From Lepas anatifera (lineage: Eukaryota > Arthropoda > Thecostraca > Lepadidae): a stretch of DNA of 64,000 nucleotides. Position 1 is the first letter of the stretch. Each line of letters begins with the position of its first letter. Positions 35,005 through 46,497 of this stretch are shown in pieces. The stretch lies in NCBI GenBank assembly GCA_034440635.1, contig JAOTON010001698.1:186001-250000 (forward strand). Direction: 5' to 3'. The position numbers and the translations under genes are program-made. Under the pieces are notes generated by a model that did not search any database, was not told where the DNA came from, and worked only from the letters and a program-made list of their open reading frames with translations.

Positions 35005-36460
35005 TGGACACGACTCAAAAGAGTGACTGCATGGATGATGCGGTTTATCCACAACCTGGCAGCCAAATGCTATCCACAAAGGTTTGAACTGATCCGTGGC
35101 CCTCTCGCTGCAGCAGAGCTGCGGAGTGCTGAGTACAGGATCTTTGCAAGTGTCCAGGCCAAACACTATGCTGATGAAATTCGAGATCTGGTCTCTGCAG
35201 CAGGAAAGGTGAAGAGACCTCGTTTGCAAAGTTTGTGTCCTCTCTTGGATTCTAACGGCATCATGCGAGTGGGCGGTCGTTTGGAGAAGACTTCAACCTC
35301 ACACACCGATGTACACCCCATCTTTCTTCCTCCAGACGATACGGTAACGACGCTTCTCGTCCTTGATATCCATGGAAACGTTTTCCATTACGGAATGGAG
35401 CGCACCCTTGCTGAAGTTAGAGGTAGGTTCTGGATCCCCAAAGGAAGATCTGCAGTGAGACGGATCGTCTATCACTGCTTGACATGTAAGCACAGACGCA
35501 GTGTGCCACAAGCGCCAAGAATGGGAAATGTGCCCGAGTGCCGGCTGCAGACATCGCGTGCCTTTTACGCCACTGGAATTGATTACTTCGGCGCGATGAG
35601 TGTCAAGAGGTACCGGAAGGTGGACAAAACGTATGGAGTGCTCTTCACGTGCCTGACGACCAGAGCAGTGCATTTGGAACTGGCCAACTGTCTTGACACA
35701 GACAGTTTCCTTCTGGCTTTCAGACGATTTGTCGCCAGGAGAGGAAAGCCGGACATGGTATACTCGGACAATGGTAGTAATTTCATCGGTGGTGAACGAG
35801 AAATGAGGGAGTCCCTGGCTGAGTGGGGAGCAAGAGAGAATCGCGAACGATCTCAGCAAGAAGGGAATTCAGTGGAATTTCATTCCCCCAGGCGCCCCTC
35901 ACATGGGGGGAGCGTGGGAACGGCTCGTCGGAAGCGTTAAACGAGCACTCAGAATAATACTCGGCAACCACTGCCTGTCTGAAGAAGTCCTCCACACGCT
36001 TCTCACAGAAATAGACGCCATGATAAACGGCCGTCCTCTCACATACCTGAGCTCAGATGGCAGTGATCTGGAACCTTTGACACCAAACCACATCCTGCTC
36101 GGGTGTGCGTGTCCCAACACTTCACCAGGGAGATTTGTGGATAAGGAGGTCAACAGTAGGCGGCGATGGAGGCAGACCCAGACCATCGTGGACCAGTTCT
36201 GGCGAAGATGGCGGAAAGAGTATCTTCCTACTTTGTTTCCAAGACAAAAGTGGCACCAAGAGACCAGACAGATGAAGGTCGGCGATGTTGTCCTGATGCA
36301 GGAGGCCAACGCGCCAAGAGGTTTCTGGCCTTTAGCACGTGTGCAGGAGGTATATCCCGGCTCGGATGGCCGAATTCGCTCCGTGGAGCTAGTAACAGCC
36401 GCAGGTACCACATATCGTAGACCAGTCACTAAAGTATGTTTTCTTGAGGAAAGTGACTGA
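35005..36460 (+). pseudogene. BEL/Pao integrase with frameshift, plus DUF5641-like C-terminus
   Basis: The frame resumes unchanged after the TAA. It encodes an HHCC zinc-binding region (FHYGMERTLAE to CLTCKHRR, about 35370-35500) and the catalytic core: first Asp in GIDYFGA at 35581, second in YSDNGSNF at 35767. A frame change between about 35821 and 35846 moves the rest, including the catalytic Glu in GGAWERLV at 35918, into another frame (open to 36460). The last part (about 36120-36455, RRRWRQTQTIVDQFW to GFWPLARV) matches the DUF5641 region that ends BEL pol proteins. Confidence 0.9.
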
Positions 36461-37047
36461 AACAAGTAGACTGTGACACGTTGTAGCAATGCAATGATCA
36501 GAAAGGTCAGAAAGGCGAATGTGATATGCCAAGTTGTCCTTGAATCTTTCCAATGTCACAAACCATTGTCTTTTCAATCTCCTGCGATCCTTAAAGCAGC
36601 TTCATCACGTTCAGCAGACGCCTGCCTTTGCCGTCGCTGACTGGATGCCGCCACTGATGATGCTCACGAAGCTCTGCTGCAATGCTGCACAGCACTCGTC
36701 TGGCGTTCTGCTCATGCGTCGGAACACTCGTAACGACAGTGCGGGGCCGTCGTGGCGGCCCATAGTTGAGCCCTTTGTGTTGAACCTTTGGCGAAGCAGT
36801 GCAGCAGTGTTCACGCGACAGTGCTGGTATTGGGCGATATATTGTCAACATTGGGTGCTATCCGCAGAGACATGCATCTTCAGACTGACCGGCCAGTGGC
36901 TTATGTTAAGTGAACTTAATTCCAGCTAAGACTGGTCATGGTCCTGGCCAGATACGTTTGTAGACAGTGTGAGTGCTCCAGACCTGCAGCTGAGGTGCCG
37001 CCGGCTCTCCATCGGGCTGTTAGGGCGAGCGAACACAGGGGGGAGGA
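36461..37047 (+). other. BEL element 3' untranslated region and polypurine tract
   Basis: A 587-bp gap between the pol stop and the 3' LTR. It contains a 131-codon open frame (36534-36929) with no recognisable domain, transmembrane pattern or envelope-like motif. The purine run next to the LTR is the probable plus-strand primer. Confidence 0.7.
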
Positions 37048-37632
37048 TGTGGTAACTGGTCATTAATTGTGTTCGCCTTTCTGTTTCAGGTACAATATGA
37101 ATGTCTGTTAAGCAGTAGCATGCTGGGTTTTGAAGGCATAAGGTAGACCATGTGCATGTATACGATGATGGAAGCCGTTGAGCTGTTAAGCAAAGTCTGG
37201 TTTCCTTTGTTTGCTTTTTTGTAAGCACGAGAAGTAACCACTACCGTCGCCCCTGGTAAAACTTCTGGTGAGTGCTGCTGGATTGGTGGATCGCTTTCGG
37301 GGATTGAATTGAAAGGCTAAAGCGCATGTAAATGCTTTGTTGGCGTGGTATGCTCATGCATGTTTGTGGTGTTTGCATGCTTTCATTGAGCTCTGGCCTG
37401 CAGCGCTTCTTGGTCCTTGACTGGTATGTTCGTGTCTTCCACAGAAACCACCGAGTTTGGCAGCTGCATTTCCCATTTCTTGTTTGTTTTCAGGGCCTTA
37501 GCCATGCCCCCCTTGTTCCCAAACCATTCTCATGTCAGGGTATGTTCACATTGCGTCTGCTAAAGTGCCAAATATAGGTCTTTGCAAGAAACAGGTGCGT
37601 CTGACCAAGTTTTGAAAGCGACGGTTGTGACA
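37048..37632 (+). repeat. 3' LTR of BEL/Pao element
   Basis: 585 bp, immediately after the polypurine tract. Right flank begins AGGGC, which does not match the five bases left of the 5' LTR. Confidence 0.93.
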
Positions 37633-39114
37633 AGGGCAGTATTAAAGAATATCATCCGAAAAGTAAATGCTCCAATCACAGAAGACCTACTGATTCCGGT
37701 ATCATCTACTGCTCTGCGGTGAGTGAGGCCAAGTGAGACCATCCACCAGCGCTGACGAACTTTTTAGAGCCCATTGCGTTAACATGGGATGGTCTCACTC
37801 CAGCACTGATGAAGGTTGGATGGCTTCAGGGTCGCCGCAGATGGTATCAGTGATGTCATCGCAAGTATTTTTCTAATAGCCCAATGGTAGGCCTTATTCT
37901 AATACCGACGAGTTTTACGGAGACTAGACGAATATTCACAGGCATAAAGAACAGTTACCAGCCAGCGCAAGAATGTACCAGTTAGGTACCTGGGGTACAC
38001 ACTGCACAGTACCAAAAAAGGGAACACCCTTACCAAATATGTTAAAAACCACACTTTTACTTGCGGAGTTGTACTTGTAGGTACCTATCGTCAATCGTGG
38101 TACTGTTTCCCAATTTTCTATCTTGTTCAATCAAGAAATTGGTCTCAGAAGACCGTAGAAATTGGCTTTCGGTGGTCGCTGATGGCATCAGCAGATCAGT
38201 GTTTTTCTAGATCCCTGTTTGCAGTCAGCGCCATATGGTTAGTGTTAAAATTCTGATTTAAGGGGGGCACCGTGCCTCAGTGCCCCCCAGTCCCGCCGCC
38301 AGTGGCCAATGACCTTGAAAGTGCTGATATGAGCTTTACATCTGACCTTTGGACCTGACCTTGACCTTCATGTGAGGTAACCCTGACATATAATCCCACT
38401 TAAAGGAAATGTGGCACCTTCATAGCGTGATTTTAACTGAGATAGCCAAGTTGTAAAGCAAGTCGGAAAACCCGGTACTCCATATGTCATTTGTCTTGGA
38501 ACTCGATATTTCCGTAGAAAAAGCTAAAACCTACCTGACACCAGCCCCCTCCCCCATCAGCCCATCGCCTGGCGGCCCTTGCTGTGAGCTGCTGGTGTGA
38601 CCACATATGCTGACGTCACGATGAGCATCAGCAAATCGAAGCCCTTGATGCGTTTCAAGTTTGGTAGTGGTTGCCAGATCGTGACATCATCCACAGGCTG
38701 ATATTTATTTCTTTTTCTAGAGGAGTATTTAAAAAAATATTGAGCTTATTGTACATTTTTTCAGAGAAATCATTAGTGCTTTCATTATTTTTTGGCTAAA
38801 AGTACGCCTAATTTCACTAAATTCCAGGATTCGACCAAGGTGCCACATTCCCTTTAAAAGAGCACTATGAGGTCACAACTTGGTCTCCAATGCAAGCGAA
38901 CTGGTCCGACCGCGCGTTTGTGGCGATCTAAAAATATAGGTCCGATTTCGAAAGCATATAAGTCGAAAATATTTCCACTGATTTCTAGTTAGTATCAATC
39001 GACGTGCCGTTGAATTCTGTTAAATTTGGCCGAGTATCGTGGCTAATAGCCGTTCTCCGGCTACCTTGGAAAATAAGTGAGAGGGCCTCCGATCCGCCTC
39101 CAGTGCGCGTGCTA
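37633..39114. other. Sequence right of the BEL element, probably decayed transposon
   Basis: No coding domain. It contains GACCTTTGGACCTGACCTTG words near 38340-38370 and ends in the piggyBac-like terminus at 39114. Confidence 0.5.
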
Positions 39115-39550
39115 AATACTCTCCTTCAGGGGCGTAGGAACGGTTTGAAAAGTGGGGGGGGCAACCAGGCCATTTTTTAACATGTTAACTGGGGGGCCAT
39201 TTGCCCCCCAGTCAGCCGAAATGCCTCCCCCCAGTGCCCGGAAATTGGGCCCCAGTGAAATAGACAGATGACTTAAAATTGGCCAAATGCAGACTCACGT
39301 AACGAAAATAAGACAGAACACCACCCCATTATTATAACTTTGTTCTATTTCTGGTCCCAAATTGGCAATCCACAAAAATTGTGTTAAAAAATGTCCACCC
39401 GTGGCTGTCTACTGCATCGTGCGAAGACGAAACAAAGCGCGAGTTACGGGAAATCCCGGCAAAGTAGCATCAACTAATCACAACGCTGGAGATGAGCGCT
39501 GACCTACAACCAATCAAACATCCTGTTCTATCCGACTGGAATCCCACATC

Positions 39551-42500
39551 CAGAGGTGCAGCCAGAGCTTTGGTATGGGGGGCACACCAGCTTTTAGGGG
39601 CACCCCGGGAGAAAAAGGGCACTTTTTAACGTTACCTAAAAATATCTTTGTTTATATCATTTTTTGGGGATCTTTGCTTCAATAAAAATGCAAATCAAGC
39701 ATTGACGGAGAAGGAAACTCATTAAAAAATCACCAACATTTCATGGAAGTAGCCAAAAACGACTGTTTTGAATAGATTTAGGGACAAATAAGCCTACTCA
39801 TGCAAATGCTTAACATCAGAGAAATCAGCGGAGCCTGTGATATCTGTTACCATGTGCAAGTTAAGAAATATTGAAGTTGAAAATTCATTTGTTATGCCCA
39901 CTGGTTTTGTCATGACTAGTGAGTCCTGGTTGAACTTGAATTAAGTTCCTCGCCTCCAAGAATCGTCGTGGGACGAGGAGTGGCATAGTGATTTTGTAAG
40001 AATAAATTTTTTGCTGCCGGAATAACTTGGGAGATACCTTTTGGACGCGTTTGTTAAGTTCCATATTCTCAAGGATCGGTTCCAATTAAGAGGATTAAAA
40101 AGGTGAACAGGCCGGTGGTTTGGATGGGTATGGTGCGACAGGGTTGAAAATTGTAAAAACTAGTTCTTAATTTAGATTAATTAGTAGGAATCCTCGATTA
40201 AGGGACTGTTCTCTGAGCTCAAGGGCACATGTCTTTTTATCATTCCTTCCCAGAAACCACCAGTATAATAATTTATATAACCATGACAAGCCGTCACAAG
40301 CCGTTTGAGCAATGCCTCATTCCTCATTAGCTCCTTTTACAAGAGGGGTTTCCAATGTGTTCTTACGCCCCATCTATTCAAGACCAGCTCTGGGGCCCCC
40401 AGGTGTGGATCAGAGCCCTCCAGAGCAGCTTCCCCATCCCCCATTTGTGCCTTCAGGGACTAGACTAACTCAGTGATTCCGCCCCGAGATGATGGGAGTT
40501 GGCCTTGTGTTCTTATTCTCTGTCTATTCAAGACCACCTCAGGGGTCCCTGATGTAAATCAGGGCCCCCAGAGCAGCTCATGCTTCACCCAGGGACTAGA
40601 CTAGCTCATTGGTCCCAGAAGTGAGGTCATCAGACTAGCTCAATGGGCCCCAGATAGGCTCATAGGGCCTTAAACCAGTTCAAGTAGCCCCAGAAGTTTA
40701 AGGCGCCAGATCATCTCAGGGGGCCTCAGGCCGACTTTAGGGGCTATCACAAGCTCAGCGCCCAGACCAGCTCAGGGTACCCCCAGAACCCAGATCCACT
40801 CTTGGGCCCCAGATCAGCTCTTAAGGCCCAGATAAGTTCAAGGGCCTCAAGTCAGGTCAGGGGGCAAGATCAAGTCAGGGGTACCAAGTTATCTCAGGGA
40901 TCCCTCGCTAGCTCGGGGCCCAATCAGTTCAAAGGCCTCAGAGCTGTTCAGGGGACACCAGATCGGCCCATCAGGCACCAGACCAGCTTCGGGGATAAAC
41001 AATCAGATCAGTGGTCCCCGACGGGCTCGGGGCCCTGATCAGCTCGGGGGTACCACATCAAGTCAGGAGGCACTTAATCAGCTCAGGAGCCCCATACCAT
41101 CTCAGGGGCCTTATCAGCCTCTGTTGGCCCAGCTCAGCTCGGGACTTTACAGCTGCTCAGGAAATCACGTGATCAACCCAGGAGGCCCAGCTCAGCTTAA
41201 AGGGCACCATATTAGCTCAGGGAGCACCAGACTAGCTCATAGGGCATCAGCTGGGCTCAGGAGGCACAATGATGACTCAAGAGGCACCAGGTCAGGTAAG
41301 GGGGCATTAGTTCAGCTCAGGGAGCAATATATCTGCTTAGGAGGCACCAGATTGATCAGATCGGGGGCCCATATAGGTTCCTAGTCCCCAGACCAGAGCG
41401 CGGGTATAATTAGCTCAGGGAGCACCATATCAGCTCAGAGAGCAAGAGATCAGCTTAGTCTTCCCCGACCAGCTCGGGGCCCAGATCTGCTCGGGGCCTA
41501 GATCTGCTCGGGGGTACCAGATCAAGTCAGGAGGCACTTAATCATTTCAGGAACTCCATACCAGCTCAGGGGCCCTCAGCAGCCTCAGTGGGCCCAGCTC
41601 AGCTCAGGGCCCCAGAGCTGCTAAGGATATTGTTTAATCAGCTCAGGAGACCCAGATCAGCCTAAAGGGTACTAAATAGGCTCAGGGTGCACCAAACTAG
41701 ATCAGGGGGCAACAGACTAGCTCAGAGGGCATTGGATGGGCTCAGGAGGCACAATGATGGCTCAGAAGGCACCAGATCGACTCGGCGGGCATTAGTTTAG
41801 CTCAGGGTGCACCAGATCAATCAGCCCGGGGGCCAGATCAGTTCCTAGCCCCCAGATCAGAGCAGGGGCATAGATCAGCTCAGGGAACATGAGATCAGCT
41901 CAGGGTGCACCAGACCAGCTCAGGGGGCACCAAATAATCTAAGGAGACATCAATAACCAGCTCAGGGGGCACCTGATCATCTCAAGAGGCATCATATTGG
42001 CTCAGGGGGCAGTAGATCAACTCCGGGAGGCATGAGATCAGGCCAGGGGGACCAGATCAGCTCAAGGGGCACTAAAACAGCTAATGGAGCACCAGGCAAG
42101 CTCGGAGGCATTGTACTAACTCATAGATCATTAGATAGATTCAAGAGGCACAATAATTTTCTGAGGGGCACCAGATTGACTCAGGGGGCACCAGATTAGC
42201 TTAGAGGGCACGTGATCAGCTCAAGGGGCCATAACCAGCTCAGTGGGCACCATATTAGCTCAAGGGGCACCAGATTAGCTCCGCCCGTACGATACGATTA
42301 TTGGCGACGATGAGGCATTAGCTGGAAACGGATTGTGCTCATACACCTACCAGGTGTTTAAAAAGGCGACAGAATGCCTTAGCTGACCAAAAAGGCACTT
42401 AATTATCAAGCAATAGTTTTAATCGCTAAATGCAGTCGAGTTGCACCTAGGTTCATCGGCGTATGGCACTAAATTTTGAGCGGCACGGCACAAACGGCGA

Positions 42501-42569
42501 TCAAAGGGGCACTCCGGCACCGATGGGGGGCACGTGCCCCCTGTGCCCTCCCCCGTGGCTGCGCCCCTG
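39551..42569. mobile_element. Non-autonomous hAT-like element, 3.0 kb, with internal tandem array
   Basis: The left end is CAGAGGTGCAGCCAGAGC at 39551; the right end, read on the minus strand from 42569, is CAGGGGCGCAGCCACGGG. The shared terminal repeat is CAGRGGYGCAGCCA. The flanks are a perfect 8-bp duplication, CCCACATC, at 39543-39550 and 42570-42577, the size typical of hAT elements. About 1.9 kb of the interior is a degenerate repeat array. No transposase is encoded, so it would need one in trans. Relatives: a right end at 54345 and a long interrupted copy from 58314. Confidence 0.88.
40370..42290. repeat. Degenerate ~24-bp array inside the hAT-like element
   Basis: The consensus is close to AGCTCAGGGGGCACCAGATC, repeated about 70-80 times with heavy divergence. 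The same array, with the same entry sequence (CATCTATTCARGACCAGCTC), recurs at 62530-63060. Confidence 0.85.
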
Positions 42570-42623
42570 CCCACATCCCAGCCAGTACCATGGCATTGCA
42601 TGATGCTCTCATTTCACACGCAG

Positions 42624-42657
42624 TCAGTTGTCAGCGCTAAGAGCTCGTTCGTGGACG
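42624..42657 (+). promoter_or_regulatory. Candidate TATA-less core promoter: Inr plus DPE
   Basis: TCAGTT at 42624-42629 matches the arthropod initiator TCAKTY, putting +1 at A42626. GGACG at 42653-42657 falls exactly at +28 to +32 and matches the downstream promoter element RGWYV. It lies 85 bp upstream of an ATG that opens a signal peptide. Spacing and both motifs are read directly; promoter activity is inference. Confidence 0.45.
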
Positions 42658-42710
42658 AAACGGGACACGGTGTAGTCAAAATCCGTAAGATTGGTTGCTG
42701 GTGTGGCGGT

Positions 42711-42779
42711 ATGAAGTACTTAGCGTTTTTATTTATTATTGTGGTGGTAACATACATAAGCGTCGCCACCGGGAAAAAG
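42711..42779 (+). CDS. Candidate first exon of a secreted protein (signal peptide)
   Basis: ATG 42711 opens MKYLAFLFIIVVVTYISVAT followed by GKK: one basic residue, a hydrophobic core of about 15 residues and small residues (S-V-A-T-G) before a basic stretch, a classic secretory signal. The codon AAG at 42777-42779 is followed by GTGAGG, a good splice donor in phase 0. Without splicing the frame would continue to a stop at 42915-42917, giving a 68-residue basic protein. No second exon was recognised to the right. The hAT-like insertion ends 55 bp upstream of the candidate start site. Product unknown; a chance frame is possible. Confidence 0.4.
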
Positions 42780-44346
42780 GTGAGGGGGCCAGCCAAACTT
42801 CAACCTGATGCTGACAGCAAACTTTCTACGTTAGTACCAAAAACTTTTCGAATTTGGGCTCTTCGTTGCCTTCTGCAGCGCCTGGTTAAACAAATTTCCG
42901 GTTTTCTCCCATTTTGACTGATATCAGGGATTGTTGATGAAAAAGTTGGGGGCAGGGTGATTGATGATACCGAAAGTGTTCTGGTTATGTGGATAAAATC
43001 ATTTGATGGCCGCGTGGGGTTGGAAGGGCACCCTTAGGCTCCTATTAGATGGGCAGTGTGCTAAAACAATTAGTCTTCAACAATGATATAAGTCGCTTTT
43101 TCTGCGGGTTTATGACTACCGCTATGGGTCGTTTTAGCCTTAAATCTGGTTTTGTGGTGTTTATTTGTCTATTTTAGTGGAAATACAAATTTGCCCCTCT
43201 TTTGCCCTTTTTCTAACTTGGTTTGACCTTCCCGCTGAAAAAAACTGACATCCCTGGACAAAAATTGAGAAACATTTTTTAACACTAACGCGTCTAAGTC
43301 TTATTAAAACTCCTCAAAACGGGTTCTTGCTCCCCTGAAGACACTATAATGGCTAGCACGGAAATGCCCCTCCCACTAACTTTTCCTTAAAAAATGCCCT
43401 GGGGCCAACCTGGCAGGGGGTCCACTTAAAGGCGGGCCCCAGCCCGAGGCGGCCCATAATTATGAACAATTTTCGATAGCTTGTTTGGTTTTAATAAGGC
43501 ACGCATGCACACTAGGTTGTCAACATATGAAAAATTGAGAAATAAAATTTTGCCCTAAGATTCCGAGGTTACCTATTATGATTTAATAAATCATATTAAA
43601 AAGCCAAAAAATTTTTTTGGCTTTTTAAACATATCTTTAAAAAAGAATACATTGTTAAGCTCTTTTGGAGGATTTCAATAATTTCATACCACGAGCACGT
43701 TTTTTACATTTACCCAAGGCCGTTAATGTAGAGGTAGAACGCTCCGCTCTAAAAAAAAATGGCAACCTCTGTTTCTAGAGATTTTTATGTTTGTGACGTC
43801 AGCAGTTGCTCTCGAAGTAGAGCCGCCCATCCATTCAGAGAGAATCGACTACGGATCGCAGAGTGTTTTACGGTTTCAAGATGCATCTGGCGAGGGGTAG
43901 ACCCAGGATTTATTACCCCACGTCCACAAAAAACCAGTATTATTGCCCCTAACACGCAACCTATCTCCTGATAGCCCCGTCTTCTACAATACCCAGCGAA
44001 AATGCGTTTCTAAGCAGTTCTAGGCGATCGCTGACGTCATCACCATGGTGAATGCCAGATTTGAGGTTGCCATTTTTGGCATAGGCTAAAAAGCCGGAGC
44101 GCAACCCCCTGCATTTACCGATGTTTAGACCCTTTTCATCATATTTACAAAATAAAAAACTGTTTAGGGAACTACAAACAAGGCTTTGATATCAAGCAGC
44201 CTTACTTCGCTATGCCTAATCAACTTGTATTTAGGTACTTATTTAATGAAAAAATGGGAACATTTATTTAGGTTACTACGGATCCCTTCTTTACATCATA
44301 AGAGATTGATTTGGGTAAAAGCTGATCATAATAAGTCCGTATTTAA
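42780..44346. other. Possible intron/intergenic sequence, no further exon recognised
   Basis: AT-rich. A tRNA-like 5' half (near 43,722-43,755) lacks a B box. Short open frames show no domain. Confidence 0.45.
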
Positions 44347-46477
44347 GGACCAAAGTTCGTATGGCTAAAGTACGTATAGATAAACTTCGCACGCATAAGT
44401 TCGTAAGCAAATATATGTACGTAGGGTATAAAACTCGTATGACAAAAGTACGTACACAAAAGTACCTACGTACGTAGAAGTTCGTAAGCAAATTTACATA
44501 GGGTATAAAACTCGTATGCTAAAAGTACGTATGCTAAAGTACGTATGCTAAAATACGTAAGCAATGAACGTAGGGATATAAAATTCATATGCCAAAAAGT
44601 ACGTGAGCAAAACTACACATTCCGGTCATGATACCTTAAAACTTACTCCCGTATGATCACCGCAGTTCTGTCCTCCCCGTCAGAAATCTTACGATCTCTG
44701 AAATTGCCATCGTTTTGGTGGGTTACTCTGTGGAAGTGTCGTATTCCGTTGACCATATGAGCCCTTTGAAACATATTTTTTAGTTTAGATTCTGTTTCTA
44801 TGCATCCTCTTTGGAAATAAAGAAGCCTGTGATATCTAGATTCAGTTGGTATTAACACGCGCATTGACGGGGGGCGGGTACCCGCCCCCCTCAGGTTTTT
44901 CGGAGATAGTAGAAAAACGGCGGCGCGTAGCGCCGCCGTACTTGGTATACCTTTTCCCCTCATCATTTTTACAACTTCTGTGAAAATTTTAAGGTTAGGT
45001 CATCTCAGGTCAGGTCACCAGTACAGGTCAAGTGACCCGACCTCAAAAAAAGTTTAAGATAGCATAAGTCGGAGCAGGGTGAACTTATCCGATTGAAACT
45101 CATATCACATAATGGCCCCACCGAGTTCTCTAAAATATGTTCCGGTATTTTTGATATCGATGACCTAAGGTCAGGTACGAGGTATGACCTCTCCATAGGA
45201 AATACATGGGAAAAATGGTTTTTACGGGATAACTCAGCAACGGATGGTGATAGAGCATTTATTTTAGCTGCATTAGACTCGCCTGGGCTTTGCAGTTGTA
45301 ATGATATGTATTTTATATAATTTTACCCTGACCTGACCTCAGGTCAGGTCAAATCCTTGATTTGACCTAGCAAGGTCAAATTATATATCATTCGATTCGA
45401 ATTGCTAAGAGGATTCATATAGTTTAACTCGTTTTGCTCTATCTTTACTTGTTCAGATGTAATGGCCGAAAATACTGAATTTACATGTTATCCCTATGAC
45501 GGGCATGTTTTGACCTCTCGTGACCTTAAATGTGACCTGACAAAAAAATGGTTCAAATGTTTTCGATGGAGAAGCGGATGGGCAGCCCAACGCCGCTTAC
45601 CCTTTTTCGCTACCTACCGTGGTTCTCGAGATCTTAGGGGGGGGCAGGTACCCGCCCCCCCCGTCAATGCGAAGGTGGCTCAGACCCCCGTCAATGCGCG
45701 TGTTAAAACTCGGAAATTTTCTCTGCCGAGAGAATTTGACCACACTGGGGAAAGGCCAGACTCGCGTAGGCTGTTGTTCCAGTGCGCCACCAATGTCATC
45801 GTACGATGTAGTAGAGATTGGCACTTGCGAGCTGGATTGGTCACCAGAGGTCTGCATGAAATAGGAATGGAACGCAATGGGATAGGATTTTGCAGAAATT
45901 GAACGGAATGGGACGAAATTTCACAGGACTCATTAGGAACATGGCGGAATGGAAAAGAGTTTCGGCCAGATTTCAAGGAAAAATGATGGAATGAGACGGA
46001 ATGGGATGGACTTTATTGACATTTTAGGGATGAAATGGATTGGAACCGAAAAAAATTAAGAAAACGGGATGGAGGCTGAAAAAGCGTCCCATGCAGATCT
46101 AAATTCCTTTATGCGTCAGTTCTTCTATGTGTCCTCTCCCGATAACCCTATACTCATATTTTTAAAGAAAATCGGAGATACGTGTGTAAGGACTGCTAAA
46201 ATGTCGCGGAATGCCCCCTCCCTACGTACTTTAACCCGTACGAACTTTTTTACGAATTTCTTACATTACGAACATTTTAGGCCTTCGTTTCGTACGAACC
46301 TTTTTATACAAACTTTTTACATTACGAATATTTTATCCCTACGTACTTTAACCCGTACGAACTTTTTCCATACGAACTTGTTCCATTACGATTATTATAC
46401 ACGTACGTACTTTAGCCATACGTACTTCTGCGTACGTACTTTAGGCGTACGAACTTCTTCCTTACGTACTTTGGTCC
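44347..46477. mobile_element. Foldback-like element with long inverted ends made of TACGTA repeats
   Basis: The left end opens GGACCAAAGTTCGTATGG and runs about 270 bp as repeated GCTAAAGTACGTA and AAGTTCGTA words (to about 44620). The right end (about 46215-46477), read on the minus strand, opens GGACCAAAGTACGTAAGG and carries the same words. Inverted termini built of short tandem repeats are the hallmark of foldback elements. The interior has no transposase and encloses a smaller piggyBac-like element. No target duplication was found. Confidence 0.6.
44852..45706. mobile_element. piggyBac-like MITE, 855 bp, perfect 22-bp inverted ends
   Basis: TTAACACGCGCATTGACGGG followed by GG at 44852-44873 is the exact reverse complement of 45685-45706. 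Both ends start with TTAA, the target site of piggyBac elements; the terminal repeat proper is then CACGCGCATTGACGGGGG. The interior contains GC-rich palindromes (GCGGGTACCCGC, CGGCGGCGCG) and AGGTCAGGTCA repeats near 45000-45360. The same terminal word occurs at 61865 and in diverged form at 28303 and 39114. Confidence 0.6.
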
Positions 46478-46497
46478 GCAACCCTAAATCTGCCCAG

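Larger units (their letters stand above)
30334..37632 (+). mobile_element. BEL/Pao LTR retrotransposon, 7.3 kb, near-identical LTRs
   Basis: Two 585-bp LTRs (30334-30918 and 37048-37632) begin TGTGGTAACTGG and end GGTTGTGACA. They differ at two sites only: G/T in the AAGGCATAAGG context and T/C before GTTGAGCTG. A purine-rich tract (GGGGGGAGGA) abuts the 3' LTR at 37047, as expected for plus-strand priming. The interior encodes Gag, protease, reverse transcriptase, RNase H, integrase and a DUF5641-like end in the order typical of the family. Pol is interrupted by two in-frame stops and one frameshift. No primer-binding site was recognised in the short 39-nt leader, and no target-site duplication was found. 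Confidence 0.93.
28272..39114. mobile_element. Possible decayed piggyBac-like element enclosing the BEL element
   Basis: TAACACCCGCACTGGAG (28273) and TAACGCGCACTGGAGG (28303) on + face TTTAGCACGCGCACTGGAGG read on - from 39114. The right end and its inner sequence, read on the minus strand, resemble the sequence starting at the TTAACACGCGCAATGG end at 61865. After subtracting the 7.3-kb BEL insertion the element would be about 3.5 kb. No transposase is visible. The pairing of the two ends is inference. Confidence 0.35.

Noticed and set aside
36534..36929. Possible envelope-like ORF in the BEL element
   Set aside because: No signal peptide, transmembrane anchor or furin-like site; it overlaps minus frames of similar length.
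43718..43760. tRNA-like sequence (AATGTAGAGGTAGAACGCTCCGC)
   Set aside because: It resembles a D-arm region only; no B box follows at the right distance, and an A-run interrupts it.
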